Shown piece after piece: positions 35,734 through 44,440 of a DNA stretch of 64,000 nt. How positions within the stretch are numbered: position 1 is the stretch's first letter; each line of letters opens with the position of its first letter. Both the position numbers and the translations under genes were made by a program. The notes under the pieces are model-generated. The model was not told the origin of the DNA, ran no database searches, and saw only the letters and a list, made by a program, of their open reading frames with translations. This DNA comes from JAGQOZ01 sp041399205. Its GTDB lineage: Bacteria > Planctomycetota > Planctomycetia > Pirellulales > Pirellulaceae. The DNA lies in the NCBI GenBank assembly GCA_041399205.1, contig JAWKTK010000003.1, forward strand, positions 1 to 64,000. Direction: 5' to 3'.

Positions 35734-36748
35734 AGAACGACGTTTGGGCCGAGGGCTCGCTGCGCTATTGGGTGACGAAGCAGAAGTTCGCGTAACGCAC
35801 GGACAGGCCGGAATGGCACTGGCCGAAGATGACGGCCTGGCGCCGCATGGATTACGAGCGATCTCGCCGGACGACGACGATGACCACGATGATCGCGAAC
35901 CTAAAGACGGCGATCTGTTGATGCTTAGCGTCTACGAAATTGAAGACAATCCCTACCAGCCTCGGCGCGATTTCAGCGAATCGGAAATCGTATCTTTGGC
36001 CGAAAGCCTGAAGGAGCACGACATGCTCCAACCGGTGTTGGTTCGACGCTGGGGCGACCACTGGCAATTGATCTCGGGCGAACGACGTCTACGCGCCGCC
36101 ATCCACGCCGGCTGGACGCACGTACCGGCTCGCGTTCGCGAGGCGGATGACCGCTTGGTCGCCGAACTGGCCATTGTCGAAAACCTTCAACGAAAAGACC
36201 TCAACCCGATCGAAAAGGCGATGTCCTTCCGCCGCTATATCGATGAACATCAATGCACTCAGGATGACCTGGGCAAGCGTCTGAAAATTGATCGGTCCAC
36301 CATCGCTAATTTGCTGCGGCTGCTGGAGCTTCCGTCGATCGTACAATCAGAAATTCAGTCTGGTGATATTTCGGCGGGACATGCGCGAGCGATCTTGCCG
36401 TTGGGCGACGAAAAGGCGCAGATCGATTTTGCGAATCGAATTAAGCGAGAAGGGATTAGTGTTCGCGAGACAGAACGGATTGTGCAAGACATTGTGCATG
36501 CGGAAGACGGAATCGGCAGTCCCAGCCGAGGCGGTAGGAAGCCGAACAAGAAGCAGCAGAGTCCACAGATTGCGGCGCTCGAACAAGACTTGCGAATGAC
36601 CTTGGGAACGAAAGTGGAAATTCGCACGTCCAGCCGCAACAAAGGACAGATTATCGTTCACTTTCGCAACAATGACGAATTTGAACGGCTCAGCCAACTC
36701 ATGAAGGACGGAGCAGGTCAGAGTTCGCCCCAGCGACATGCTAGCTAA
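35726..36748 (+). CDS. parB: Chromosome partitioning protein ParB
   Basis: A 340-residue centromere-binding CTPase. The GTG at 35726, with GGAGG ten bases upstream, gives MSKERRLGRGLAALLGDE, the typical ParB opening; a longer frame at 35645 is inside parA. Key motifs are EDNPYQPRRDFSESEI, GERRLRAAIHAGWTHVPARV (CTP-binding) and the helix-turn-helix CTQDDLGKRLKIDRSTIANL. An acidic linker (about residues 45-65) and a C-terminal dimerisation region complete it. It loads onto parS and spreads, recruiting ParA and SMC. Coupled to parA. Confidence 0.93.
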   Translation: MSKERRLGRGLAALLGDEAEVRVTHGQAGMALAEDDGLAPHGLRAISPDDDDDHDDREPKDGDLLMLSVYEIEDNPYQPRRDFSESEIVSLAESLKEHDMLQPVLVRRWGDHWQLISGERRLRAAIHAGWTHVPARVREADDRLVAELAIVENLQRKDLNPIEKAMSFRRYIDEHQCTQDDLGKRLKIDRSTIANLLRLLELPSIVQSEIQSGDISAGHARAILPLGDEKAQIDFANRIKREGISVRETERIVQDIVHAEDGIGSPSRGGRKPNKKQQSPQIAALEQDLRMTLGTKVEIRTSSRNKGQIIVHFRNNDEFERLSQLMKDGAGQSSPQRHAS

Positions 36749-36827
36749 TGCGACAATGCAGATGCCCCGCTGGAAGTAGACCTTTGTGGTTCGAACTAGT
36801 CACTGGACACGGCGTCGATGGGTCTGC

Positions 36828-37790
36828 ATGCGAATTCAAATTATCACCACCAATCCAACCACACCGAACCAAGGGAATGCGGTAACCGCCAAGCGATGGA
36901 GCCGGTTCTGTAGACAGTTGGGACATGTGGTGCGGATCGATTCGGTGGCGGATTTTGACAAGGCTTGGAACGCCGACGTGTTGGTGGCCTTGCATGCCGA
37001 AAAGTCGGCCGATGCAATGCGGCAGTTTCGTCAAGATTATCCTCAGCGACCAATCGTGTTGATGCTGACGGGAACCGACATTTATGGCCAGAAAAGCCAG
37101 CGTGCGGTTCGTAAGTCCATTGCCATGGCAGACCGGTTGGTTGTGTTGCAGTCGGCAGCGATCCGACAGCTGAGCGAATCTGCTGCCACCAAGACGCATG
37201 TCATCCTGCAATCGGCGGAACCGTTGTCCTCCAAGCCAATGCCGCTGCGCCGGGAATTCGAAATCAGCGTGGTGGGGCATCTTCGTTTGGAAAAGGATCC
37301 CTTTCGTCCGGCTTTGGCTTCGGCCGAACTGCCACCAGATTCCAGAATTCGAATTCGTCATTACGGCGCCGCTCTATCGCGGGAATTCGCTCGGCAAGCC
37401 AAACGACTTTCCGCGACATTGCCGCGTTATCATTGGTTCGGCCCGTACGCTCGTTGGAAAACGGTCCGTCGAATCGCGCGAAGCCAACTGTTGATCCAGC
37501 CCTCGCGGTCGGAAGGAGGTGCCAGCGTTTTGTCAGAAGCGTTGGTGAATCAAACTCCGGTGCTCGCTTCACGCATTCCCGGCAACACTGGCATTTTGGG
37601 CGAAGACTATCCGGGCCTGTTTGCCGTGGAAGATACTACAGAGCTGGCTCGGCTGATGCTTCGCTTTGAAACGGATCGCGCGTATCGAACCGAGCTGCAG
37701 GATTGTGTTCGAAGACTGGCGAAGCTTTTTACTTCCGAGCGCGAAGCACAAGCAATCCAAGAATTGCTGGCGTCTGTCCGTTCGCAATGA
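36828..37790 (+). CDS. SenB-like glycosyltransferase (GT4 type)
   Basis: A 320-residue protein. The ATG at 36828 starts MRIQIITTNPTTPNQGNAVT; an upstream frame to 36786 is an unlikely extension. GNAVTAKRWSRFCRQLGHVV, DVLVALHAEKSADA, PIVLMLTGTDIYG, ADRLVVLQSAAIRQL and KTHVILQSAEPL closely resemble the TIGR04348-type proteins to which SenB belongs, the selenosugar synthase that joins selenophosphate to UDP-GlcNAc in selenoneine synthesis. The C-terminal donor site has SRSEGGASVLSEALV and GNTGILGEDYPGLF. No SenA (EgtB-like) or SelD gene is near, so the assignment rests on sequence resemblance alone. It lies after parB with an 80-base gap. Confidence 0.65.
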   Translation: MRIQIITTNPTTPNQGNAVTAKRWSRFCRQLGHVVRIDSVADFDKAWNADVLVALHAEKSADAMRQFRQDYPQRPIVLMLTGTDIYGQKSQRAVRKSIAMADRLVVLQSAAIRQLSESAATKTHVILQSAEPLSSKPMPLRREFEISVVGHLRLEKDPFRPALASAELPPDSRIRIRHYGAALSREFARQAKRLSATLPRYHWFGPYARWKTVRRIARSQLLIQPSRSEGGASVLSEALVNQTPVLASRIPGNTGILGEDYPGLFAVEDTTELARLMLRFETDRAYRTELQDCVRRLAKLFTSEREAQAIQELLASVRSQ

Positions 37791-37989
37791 GCGGTGGGCA
37801 GACGCTAGATCGTGCGGTTCGTTTGAGAAACATGGCTGATCGCCGCCTTCGTGTTGATCGCGTGCCAGTTTCCGGCGAAAAAAATTGGCCGCGGATATGC
37901 TACACGTTGTCATTCGCGCTTTCCTGACGAACGTGCTTCCAGGTCAAACCGTTGTACTTGGCGAATGCCTGATTTCGAACCGGCCGTTT

Positions 37990-40497
37990 CTAGCCGATGG
38001 CATTCCAGCGACCTGACGCGGCCAGTCGGAACATTCGATCATGGTCAACACAGATCAAATGGAGCCAACCGTTTTGAGCGAGCGTTCGAACCGAGGAATT
38101 CTCGGCAAGCGCGTCCGCAAGGCGCTGTCGAGGTGATTGAACAATGACGCTCAGCCTGACTGGCTGATGGAATAATGCTGCGCCGGTGTGAATCGACTGC
38201 CAAGGCAGACCTGTCTGCAAATCTCCGCCATTGCCGGACAAGATTCCAAACTGGCCCACCACATTCTGAACGGTTTTGTTTCCTGAACTGTATTGTTCCG
38301 GTGCCACGGCAGACGCGTAATATTGCAAATTAATCCAGTTGGCCACGACGACCGGCCCCGCCAAAATCTGTCGCAAAATGGTGCCGTCGTGGTCCGCTTC
38401 GGCCGCGTATTCATGCAAGAACGTTCGGCCTTGCAAGTCGATGTTCTTGGTCAGACTTCGCGGCCCGATGACCAGGCCCCAGTTGCCGGCCAAGCCCCAT
38501 TCGGGTCGAACTTCAGACCAATCGACAGATCGGCCAACCAAGGAGTTCGGACCGCTTGCGCTGAGCGTTGCGCAACGTTCCAGCCGAGTTCGCATGGATG
38601 CTGCTTGACAGGTTTGACTCAGCGAATCGAATTCGCCGTGATGGCTTGCCGGAATCGTTTCGCGGCCAAGCAGCGTGACCTCGTCCGTGGTTGTGTTGTG
38701 TGTTCCCGCTACAAACAGCGTATCATGTGGAATGGTGATGCCTTTGTCTTTCAAGAGTTGTCGCACTTCAGAACGGTTCAGCAACGACGCCGCCAACCGC
38801 GCGTTCGGTTCTCCGGATTGTCCGCCACATGCTCCGCAGGCCAGTGAAGCGTTTAGCGGATTATTTTCCGTTTCCGCAAAATGGCCGACAAAGACAATCA
38901 GTCGAGCAAAGTTATCTGTCAGGCCCATCGTTCGCAAGATGCCTTCGGCCAGAGCAACTTGTTGTTCCAGGTCGCATCCCGGTACATCGTTCCAGTTCAA
39001 AGAAAGCTGGTCAGACGCACGATTGCTTAGACCGTCATCAGCGGCTTGTGGAGTGCGAATGAGCTTTAGGGTGCGCCCCAGCAATTGCAGCCCGGCAGTC
39101 AGGCCGGTCGATTCGACAAAGCCATAGCACGACACGGCGGACTGCTGCATTCGCTTCCACGATTTTCGGAAGGATCGTACGGCCAAGCGCTTGGCCGCAA
39201 TGTCGTCGCTCGGGGAACCGTGATGAGCGTCGCAGCACGATTCGTGAATTTGGAAGGCCGGTTCCGCCACAACAGGAAGCTGAGGCATTCCCTTGGATTC
39301 GCCGAATCGGACTAGTTCCAGCGGCAGACCGAAGAATCCCGCAAAGCCCACGGTCGAGATGCGGCTGGTCGCGGATTCCAGATGGCGGCGAATTCGTTCG
39401 GATCGCACGTCAATGCAGAATACCAGAGTCGCCAACTTTCGATCGGTTCGCGAAGTATTGGAATTGGTAGCCAGCGGAGCCAACTGGATGCGCTGCAGCA
39501 AGCGGTTTCGTAGTCGAACTTCCATGGCCTTGAGCAGCGCGTAGCGTTCCAGCCAATCCTGTGACACCTGCGTTCGAATGTCCGCGGTGGCTGGCGCCAA
39601 TCGATAGTCCACTTGAAAGCGAAACACCTGTGACACACTTACGTCATAAGCCAATCGTATCGCCAGTAATCCTTCCAGATCGCTAGGACTGGCTTCGTCC
39701 GAGGAGACTTCGGAAGACTGAAACTTGGCCCAAGCACTCCAGCCCGGAATTTCGAACAGCAGCGAAGACAGGTAGTCCTGCCAAAGTGCTTCCGGAACGT
39801 TCGCGTACTGCAGCAAATAGGCAATGGCTGCTTTGGGATCGTGCGGCAAGGCCGCGACGAATTGCCGAAAGCCTTTCAGCCCCAAGATCTCCATGTGCCG
39901 ATCCTGCAACGCCGCCGACCGCCAGGCTTGGTACAAGGGCAAATGCCGCCAAGGAGACGGCCATCGCGACTGTCCCTGGTCATAGTGAGAAGAGCAGAAC
40001 TTGGATACTTCGTTGCGAATGGATGCGACCCAGTTTGTGTTGGAGCACGCATCGTACTTAGCGGCAATCGAACGGATACCTGCTGCCGCATGCGAAGGTT
40101 CGCTGGTGTCGTCTGCTTGAACTAGTGATTGCAAGATAGCTTTGGCGGAAAGAAATTCCGCTTGCGGCGTTTCGTCTTCCACCATTTCGTCTATGGCGGT
40201 TTCCAAGTCGGATAGATCAAAACCGTCCGCCAAGAACTGCTGGTAAAAATCGGTGCGTGGCACCATCAACGAAATATTCGCCAACTTCTGAAGATGTTGA
40301 TGAGCATCCAGAAAGTGGAAATCGGCCAGCCCGGCAAACGGATTGACCGCTACATAGCGTTCCAGCGGCCAGACTGGCATCACAGACGATTGAATTCGAT
40401 CCAAGATGGAATCCAATGTAGACAGACCGTGGGACAAAGTTTGCAGCGAGGCAGTTTGAGCGGAAAAATGAGATTCTTCTTGCGGTGCAATCGACAT
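37990..40497 (-). CDS. dabA: DabA-type inorganic carbon transporter subunit (DUF2309)
   Basis: An 835-residue zinc protein of the DAB carbon-accumulation complex. It is thought to act as a vectorial carbonic-anhydrase-like subunit at the inner membrane with DabB. Start 40497 follows AAAGGAAACGCC; a longer frame to 41055 lies inside dabB. Zinc-site motifs are LVFCIDVRSERIRR (Cys/Asp about 361) and GHFAETENNPLNASLACGACGG (His about 537, Cys about 553). PLERYVAVNPFAGL, HGSPSDDIAA and GNWGLVIGPRSL are also present. The downstream end is free. It forms an operon with dabB, whose stop at 40587 is 90 bases upstream. Confidence 0.93.
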   Translation of the reverse strand: MSIAPQEESHFSAQTASLQTLSHGLSTLDSILDRIQSSVMPVWPLERYVAVNPFAGLADFHFLDAHQHLQKLANISLMVPRTDFYQQFLADGFDLSDLETAIDEMVEDETPQAEFLSAKAILQSLVQADDTSEPSHAAAGIRSIAAKYDACSNTNWVASIRNEVSKFCSSHYDQGQSRWPSPWRHLPLYQAWRSAALQDRHMEILGLKGFRQFVAALPHDPKAAIAYLLQYANVPEALWQDYLSSLLFEIPGWSAWAKFQSSEVSSDEASPSDLEGLLAIRLAYDVSVSQVFRFQVDYRLAPATADIRTQVSQDWLERYALLKAMEVRLRNRLLQRIQLAPLATNSNTSRTDRKLATLVFCIDVRSERIRRHLESATSRISTVGFAGFFGLPLELVRFGESKGMPQLPVVAEPAFQIHESCCDAHHGSPSDDIAAKRLAVRSFRKSWKRMQQSAVSCYGFVESTGLTAGLQLLGRTLKLIRTPQAADDGLSNRASDQLSLNWNDVPGCDLEQQVALAEGILRTMGLTDNFARLIVFVGHFAETENNPLNASLACGACGGQSGEPNARLAASLLNRSEVRQLLKDKGITIPHDTLFVAGTHNTTTDEVTLLGRETIPASHHGEFDSLSQTCQAASMRTRLERCATLSASGPNSLVGRSVDWSEVRPEWGLAGNWGLVIGPRSLTKNIDLQGRTFLHEYAAEADHDGTILRQILAGPVVVANWINLQYYASAVAPEQYSSGNKTVQNVVGQFGILSGNGGDLQTGLPWQSIHTGAALFHQPVRLSVIVQSPRQRLADALAENSSVRTLAQNGWLHLICVDHDRMFRLAASGRWNAIG

Positions 40498-40586
40498 GGC
40501 GTTTCCTTTTTTTCTTTCGACAGTGACAGTAGACATTGGAAGGTCAAAACTTCGTTCCCAGTTCAGGACGAGTCGTGGCAAAGGAA

Positions 40587-42134
40587 CTACGACCGAGCCA
40601 GCGGTTCGAACACGCGTTGCTGCACCGCTTTCACATAGAATCCGTTTAACGCGCTGAGGTACAACTTCTGCATCCAGACGCCGTGGCTGCCGCGTCGAAC
40701 CAGGCCATGCACCAGCAGCAACACGGAAAACGTGCCAATCACCCATGCGGAAACGGCAACCTGCATCATTGGCTGCAATGGCATTTTGGCCACATCTGCG
40801 CCAACAACGTAGTCGACAGCCAGGAAACAAGTTAGATACGAACCAGTTAAGAGAACTGCGATCAACATGGTTCGCGGCATGGTTCCCATTTGCGATTCGT
40901 CTTGCGATTCCCACTGCCATGCAATCAGCGCGAACGCAAAAACAGTAGCCAAGGCGATCCCGCCGGGTTTTTGCAATAAATCCAGTTGTAGCACAGCGCA
41001 CACACTCGCCACCGTCGCGACGGATGCGACAACTACGAATCCTCGCGCCAGCCACGATGGTCGAGCGCGAAGTTGGTTGCTCGAATAGCGAACCAGTTTC
41101 GCATCATCGACCACACTGCCGCTTCGCAGAAAGGCGTGAGCCTTATACAACGAATGGGCCACAATGTGCAGCATGGCTGCCGAAAACGCGCCGAAACCAC
41201 ACTGCACCATCATGAATCCCATCTGAGCCACCGTGGAATAGGCCAAGCTTCGCTTCACGCTAGGCTGCACCATCATGGACAAACCCGCCAGCAGCAGCGT
41301 GATTGAACCAATGACCGCCAGCGTGGCCAACGCCCAAGGAGCAGAGATGACAATCGGACTGAGACGTATCAACAAATAGCCACCCGCGTTGACGATACCC
41401 GCGTGCATCAACGCAGACACCGGTGTGGGCGTCTCCAACGTTTCTGGCAACCAACCATGAAGCGGAAACTGGGCTGACTTGGCCATGGCTGCCAAGACAA
41501 TCAGCCAAGCCATGCTGGTCAATGCCGAACGACTTGCCGAACCTGATTCGACAATGTCAAACAAGGCCGGTAGATTCGTGACTCCGCAGGTTCGCACCGC
41601 AATGACCGTTGCTGCCAATAATGCGAAGTCACCCAACCGACTCACCACAAACTTGGTCCACGCAGCCGAACGAGCCGCCGGTCGGTCAGGATAGTGCAGT
41701 AGCAAGGCATGCAATGACAAGCTGGTGACCAAAAGGGCGAACAGCAAGATCCAAAGATTGCCCGCCACAACAAATAACGATACGGCACCGATAGTGATGG
41801 CCAAGTACCGAAAGAATCGACCCTGATGTGGTTCGCCGTCCAAGTAGCGCACCGCAAACTGGCTGACATTCCAGCCCACAAACGATACCAACATCAACAT
41901 CAGACCGGCCAGCGAATTGTAGTGGCACAAGGGCAGCCAATCGAACGAATGCTCCGGGGATACCTTCGCTAGCAGGAATACTACTACAGACGCGACGAAC
42001 TGAGCGAACGCCACCACCACTACCGACCGTCGCCAGTGCGATATCTTGGCATCGATCCGTGACCCAGGCACAAAGATCGCGGAAAAAAACGCGGCAATGG
42101 GGAGCAATACGAGTCCTAGGACAAGCAATTTCAT
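40587..42134 (-). CDS. dabB: DabB-type proton-conducting subunit (NuoL-like)
   Basis: A 515-residue, highly hydrophobic protein with roughly 13-15 helices, related to NADH dehydrogenase subunit 5 and Mrp antiporter subunits. Motifs: DGEPHQGRFFRYL, HYPDRPAARSAAWTKFVVSRLGD, AKSAQFPLHGWLPETLETPTPVSALMHAG and MLHIVAHSLYKAHAFLRSGS. Next to a DUF2309 gene this marks the DabA/DabB (LCIB-like) inorganic-carbon uptake pair rather than complex I. It couples a cation gradient to CO2/bicarbonate conversion. The divergent winged-helix gene at 42383 is a plausible regulator. Complete, with an ATG at 42134. Confidence 0.9.
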   Translation of the reverse strand: MKLLVLGLVLLPIAAFFSAIFVPGSRIDAKISHWRRSVVVVAFAQFVASVVVFLLAKVSPEHSFDWLPLCHYNSLAGLMLMLVSFVGWNVSQFAVRYLDGEPHQGRFFRYLAITIGAVSLFVVAGNLWILLFALLVTSLSLHALLLHYPDRPAARSAAWTKFVVSRLGDFALLAATVIAVRTCGVTNLPALFDIVESGSASRSALTSMAWLIVLAAMAKSAQFPLHGWLPETLETPTPVSALMHAGIVNAGGYLLIRLSPIVISAPWALATLAVIGSITLLLAGLSMMVQPSVKRSLAYSTVAQMGFMMVQCGFGAFSAAMLHIVAHSLYKAHAFLRSGSVVDDAKLVRYSSNQLRARPSWLARGFVVVASVATVASVCAVLQLDLLQKPGGIALATVFAFALIAWQWESQDESQMGTMPRTMLIAVLLTGSYLTCFLAVDYVVGADVAKMPLQPMMQVAVSAWVIGTFSVLLLVHGLVRRGSHGVWMQKLYLSALNGFYVKAVQQRVFEPLARS

Positions 42135-42382
42135 GGTAGCCCTCTATGTATGAATACTGACGACTTTTACGCGAATCTTAATACCCGAATTGTATGTCGT
42201 CCATCGTGGTTCGTGAAATTCATGGCAATTGTTCGTATTTTCGATTCGAAATTGACGACAGCCGATTCGGGAATGCGGGTTCTGCGAATGTGGTATAATG
42301 AGCCAGGAATTCAGGGACGAGCGATAGCACGAGCGTCGAAAAGCTTTCGAGAGGTCGTTCGTACAGGAGATAGGTAATCGAA
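42135..42382. promoter_or_regulatory. Divergent promoter region between dabB and winged-helix gene
   Basis: A 250-base region between divergent genes. An extended -10 (TGGTATAAT) at 42291-42299 points to the plus-strand gene, 84 bases before its ATG. There is no good -35 at the usual spacing. No dabB promoter stands out. Confidence 0.4.
42291..42299 (+). promoter_or_regulatory. Extended -10 promoter element (TGGTATAAT)
   Basis: TGn-TATAAT consensus upstream of the winged-helix regulator gene at 42383. The -35 is weak, as is usual for extended -10 promoters. Confidence 0.45.
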
Positions 42383-42721
42383 ATGGCAAAGCAGAAGGCG
42401 GTTTCCAAAGCAGGACAGGCTTCGACGGTGGAACCGGACGACAGCCCTAAGTGGACGTTTTTTACCAATCACGCCCATGTTCTGATTCTGCTGCATCAGG
42501 ATGCGGAACTGGTCTTGCGTGAAATTGCGCTACGCGTCGGAATTACCGAACGAGCGGTGCAGCGGATTGTCCAGGACTTAGAAGATGGAGGGTTCATTGA
42601 ACGTGAACGAGTGGGCAGGCGAAATCACTATCGTGTGATCCGCGATCGCTTCCTGAGACACCCCATCGAATCTCATTGCAAGATTGACCAGCTAATTGAA
42701 CTGATCATCAAATCCGCCTAA
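42383..42721 (+). CDS. Winged helix-turn-helix transcriptional regulator
   Basis: A 112-residue protein with GGAG upstream of the ATG. Core motifs WTFFTNHAHVLILLHQDAEL and REIALRVGITERAVQRIVQD, then LEDGGFIERERVGRRNHYRV, form a MarR/ArsR-like winged helix. Proteins with this FTNHAHVL signature are common small DNA-binding proteins in many phyla. It is divergent from dabB, so it may regulate inorganic carbon uptake; no ligand-binding domain is seen. The C-terminal tail (KIDQLIELIIKSA) may be a dimerisation helix. Confidence 0.8.
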   Translation: MAKQKAVSKAGQASTVEPDDSPKWTFFTNHAHVLILLHQDAELVLREIALRVGITERAVQRIVQDLEDGGFIERERVGRRNHYRVIRDRFLRHPIESHCKIDQLIELIIKSA

Positions 42722-42737
42722 CGACAAACTCGTCCGG

Positions 42738-44186
42738 TTACGACTTCATCGATTTTTTAATCTCTTTCAGCGTCTGAGCTTCGTCCATTTCCTTGTAGTA
42801 GGGATCTAACGGAAAGCAGCCCGAGACAATGCCGTTGCGAGGTGCCGTGGTGCAATCGCTAAACGTGCGGCAGATTCGTTTACGCTGCATCGAACCAGTC
42901 GACAACGTATCGGCTGGAAGTTCCGGATAGCTGAGCACCATTCGCCCCAAGCCTACCACGTCAATCCAACCTGATCGAACCAACGCCTGACAAACGTGTG
43001 GCAAATAGTCTTGCAAATACGAATACCCCGTGCCTACCAGCGGCAAGTTGGGAACGGCTTGTTTACATCGTCGCGCAGCCTGGATTTGCCGAGCGACCCC
43101 GGTCAGCGGATCTTCCGGAGGCAGATAGCCGTCGCAGGGCGGAAAGCTGGCCGGACGCTGCGCATGAGGATTGTAGTAAGGACTGCCGCACGAAAGATTC
43201 ACCGCCGCTACGCCGGCGTCCTCCAAGTCCTTCAATAGCTGCACCGGCTCCGTCAAATCCATCTGCAACGGTTGATTCGCATCCACTCCAAATCCAAACA
43301 CGTATGGCTGATCTGCGGGCCAATCCATCGGTCGGCCCACTTCTAAACTGGTTTGAAATGGCAGCATGTCAAAGGCGCTCAAGCGAACCAGAACCATAAT
43401 TTCCGGTACTGCAGCCTGAATCTTTTGAATGATAGTTTTTAGCAGTCGAGTGCGTCCCGCAAAATCTCCGCCAAACGGGCCGGGACGCTGGGTGGCAGAC
43501 AAAAATTCGTGTAACAGGTACCCGTGGCACGCCTTTACATCTACAAAGCGAAAGCCAACGTCGGCGGCGAGTCGAGCTGCATCGACATACTGTTCGATCA
43601 GTTCGAACAATTCGTCATCGGTCCAGACTACCGAATCATCGTTGGCGTCGATGCCAAACTTCGCATCTAACAACGGATGGTGATACGCAATCTTTGGTTC
43701 TAACGCTTTGCTGTTGGGCCGACAGAATCGCCCCGAATGCGTTAACTGCAATCCCACCAACAGATCATCCGTGGTGCCGCACGCGCTTCGGTGCGCAGAC
43801 ATCAGTGTGTCCAGCAACTTGGCCAGACCATCTTTGTTGTCGGCAATGGCCATGGTTTGACGAGGGTTCGCGCGACCATCGGGGCGAACGGCCGCTGCTT
43901 CGCCACCCCAGATCAATTTGGCACCGCTCGCTCCAAAATGATGCCAGCGTCGCAAGGTGAATTCGCTGGGCGAACCATCCGCATTCGCATCCCAGCCTTC
44001 CATCGGATGAATGCACCAACGGTTGCCCACCATGAACGAACCAATCTGAATGGGCTGCGCCAGCGGCGATTCTTCCTTAGCGGTCAAAATGGCGTCGTCG
44101 CTGGGGATTTCCAGGTTCAATTCCGCGAATCGACTCCGCAAGGCATCAATCGACTTCATCTGTGCGACAGTAGGATAGGTGGCCAT
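42738..44186 (-). CDS. NADH:flavin oxidoreductase (Old Yellow Enzyme family)
   Basis: A 482-residue FMN-dependent TIM-barrel oxidoreductase. The ATG at 44186 gives MATYPTVAQMKSIDALRSRF; the frame extends to 44264 without a ribosome-binding site. IGSFMVGNRWCIHPMEGWDA opens the barrel, and GGEAAAVRPDGRANPRQ, VGLQLTHSGRF, KACHGYLLHEFLS and NLSCGSPYYNPH follow. Substrates of such enzymes are enones or related alkenes; the actual one is unknown. It is convergent with the winged-helix gene (stop codons 17 bases apart). A second iron-sulphur domain, as in 2,4-dienoyl-CoA reductase, is absent. Confidence 0.88.
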   Translation of the reverse strand: MATYPTVAQMKSIDALRSRFAELNLEIPSDDAILTAKEESPLAQPIQIGSFMVGNRWCIHPMEGWDANADGSPSEFTLRRWHHFGASGAKLIWGGEAAAVRPDGRANPRQTMAIADNKDGLAKLLDTLMSAHRSACGTTDDLLVGLQLTHSGRFCRPNSKALEPKIAYHHPLLDAKFGIDANDDSVVWTDDELFELIEQYVDAARLAADVGFRFVDVKACHGYLLHEFLSATQRPGPFGGDFAGRTRLLKTIIQKIQAAVPEIMVLVRLSAFDMLPFQTSLEVGRPMDWPADQPYVFGFGVDANQPLQMDLTEPVQLLKDLEDAGVAAVNLSCGSPYYNPHAQRPASFPPCDGYLPPEDPLTGVARQIQAARRCKQAVPNLPLVGTGYSYLQDYLPHVCQALVRSGWIDVVGLGRMVLSYPELPADTLSTGSMQRKRICRTFSDCTTAPRNGIVSGCFPLDPYYKEMDEAQTLKEIKKSMKS

Positions 44187-44440
44187 GGCCGAAGAAATTC
44201 TTTCCGTTAAGAAGGACGTTTTTGCCGGCGTCTGCGCCGCTCTGCATGGACCTTGTTTTCCCAAAAAACACCTGATCGCTCAACCGGCAGTGTTCGTCGA
44301 AGCCGCGATGAGGCCAAATCCAGAAACAGACTTCTTTGTTGATTCGAATTGAATATGATTGTCGACTATGCTTTTGTCACAAGATTCGTCTTTGACACGC
44401 GAATTGCTGGTCCAACGTGATAAATCACAAGAGGAAACGC

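Noticed and set aside
40498..41056. N-terminal extension of the dabA frame to 41055
   Set aside because: It lies inside dabB, lacks a ribosome-binding site, and the DUF2309 domain starts only after 40497.
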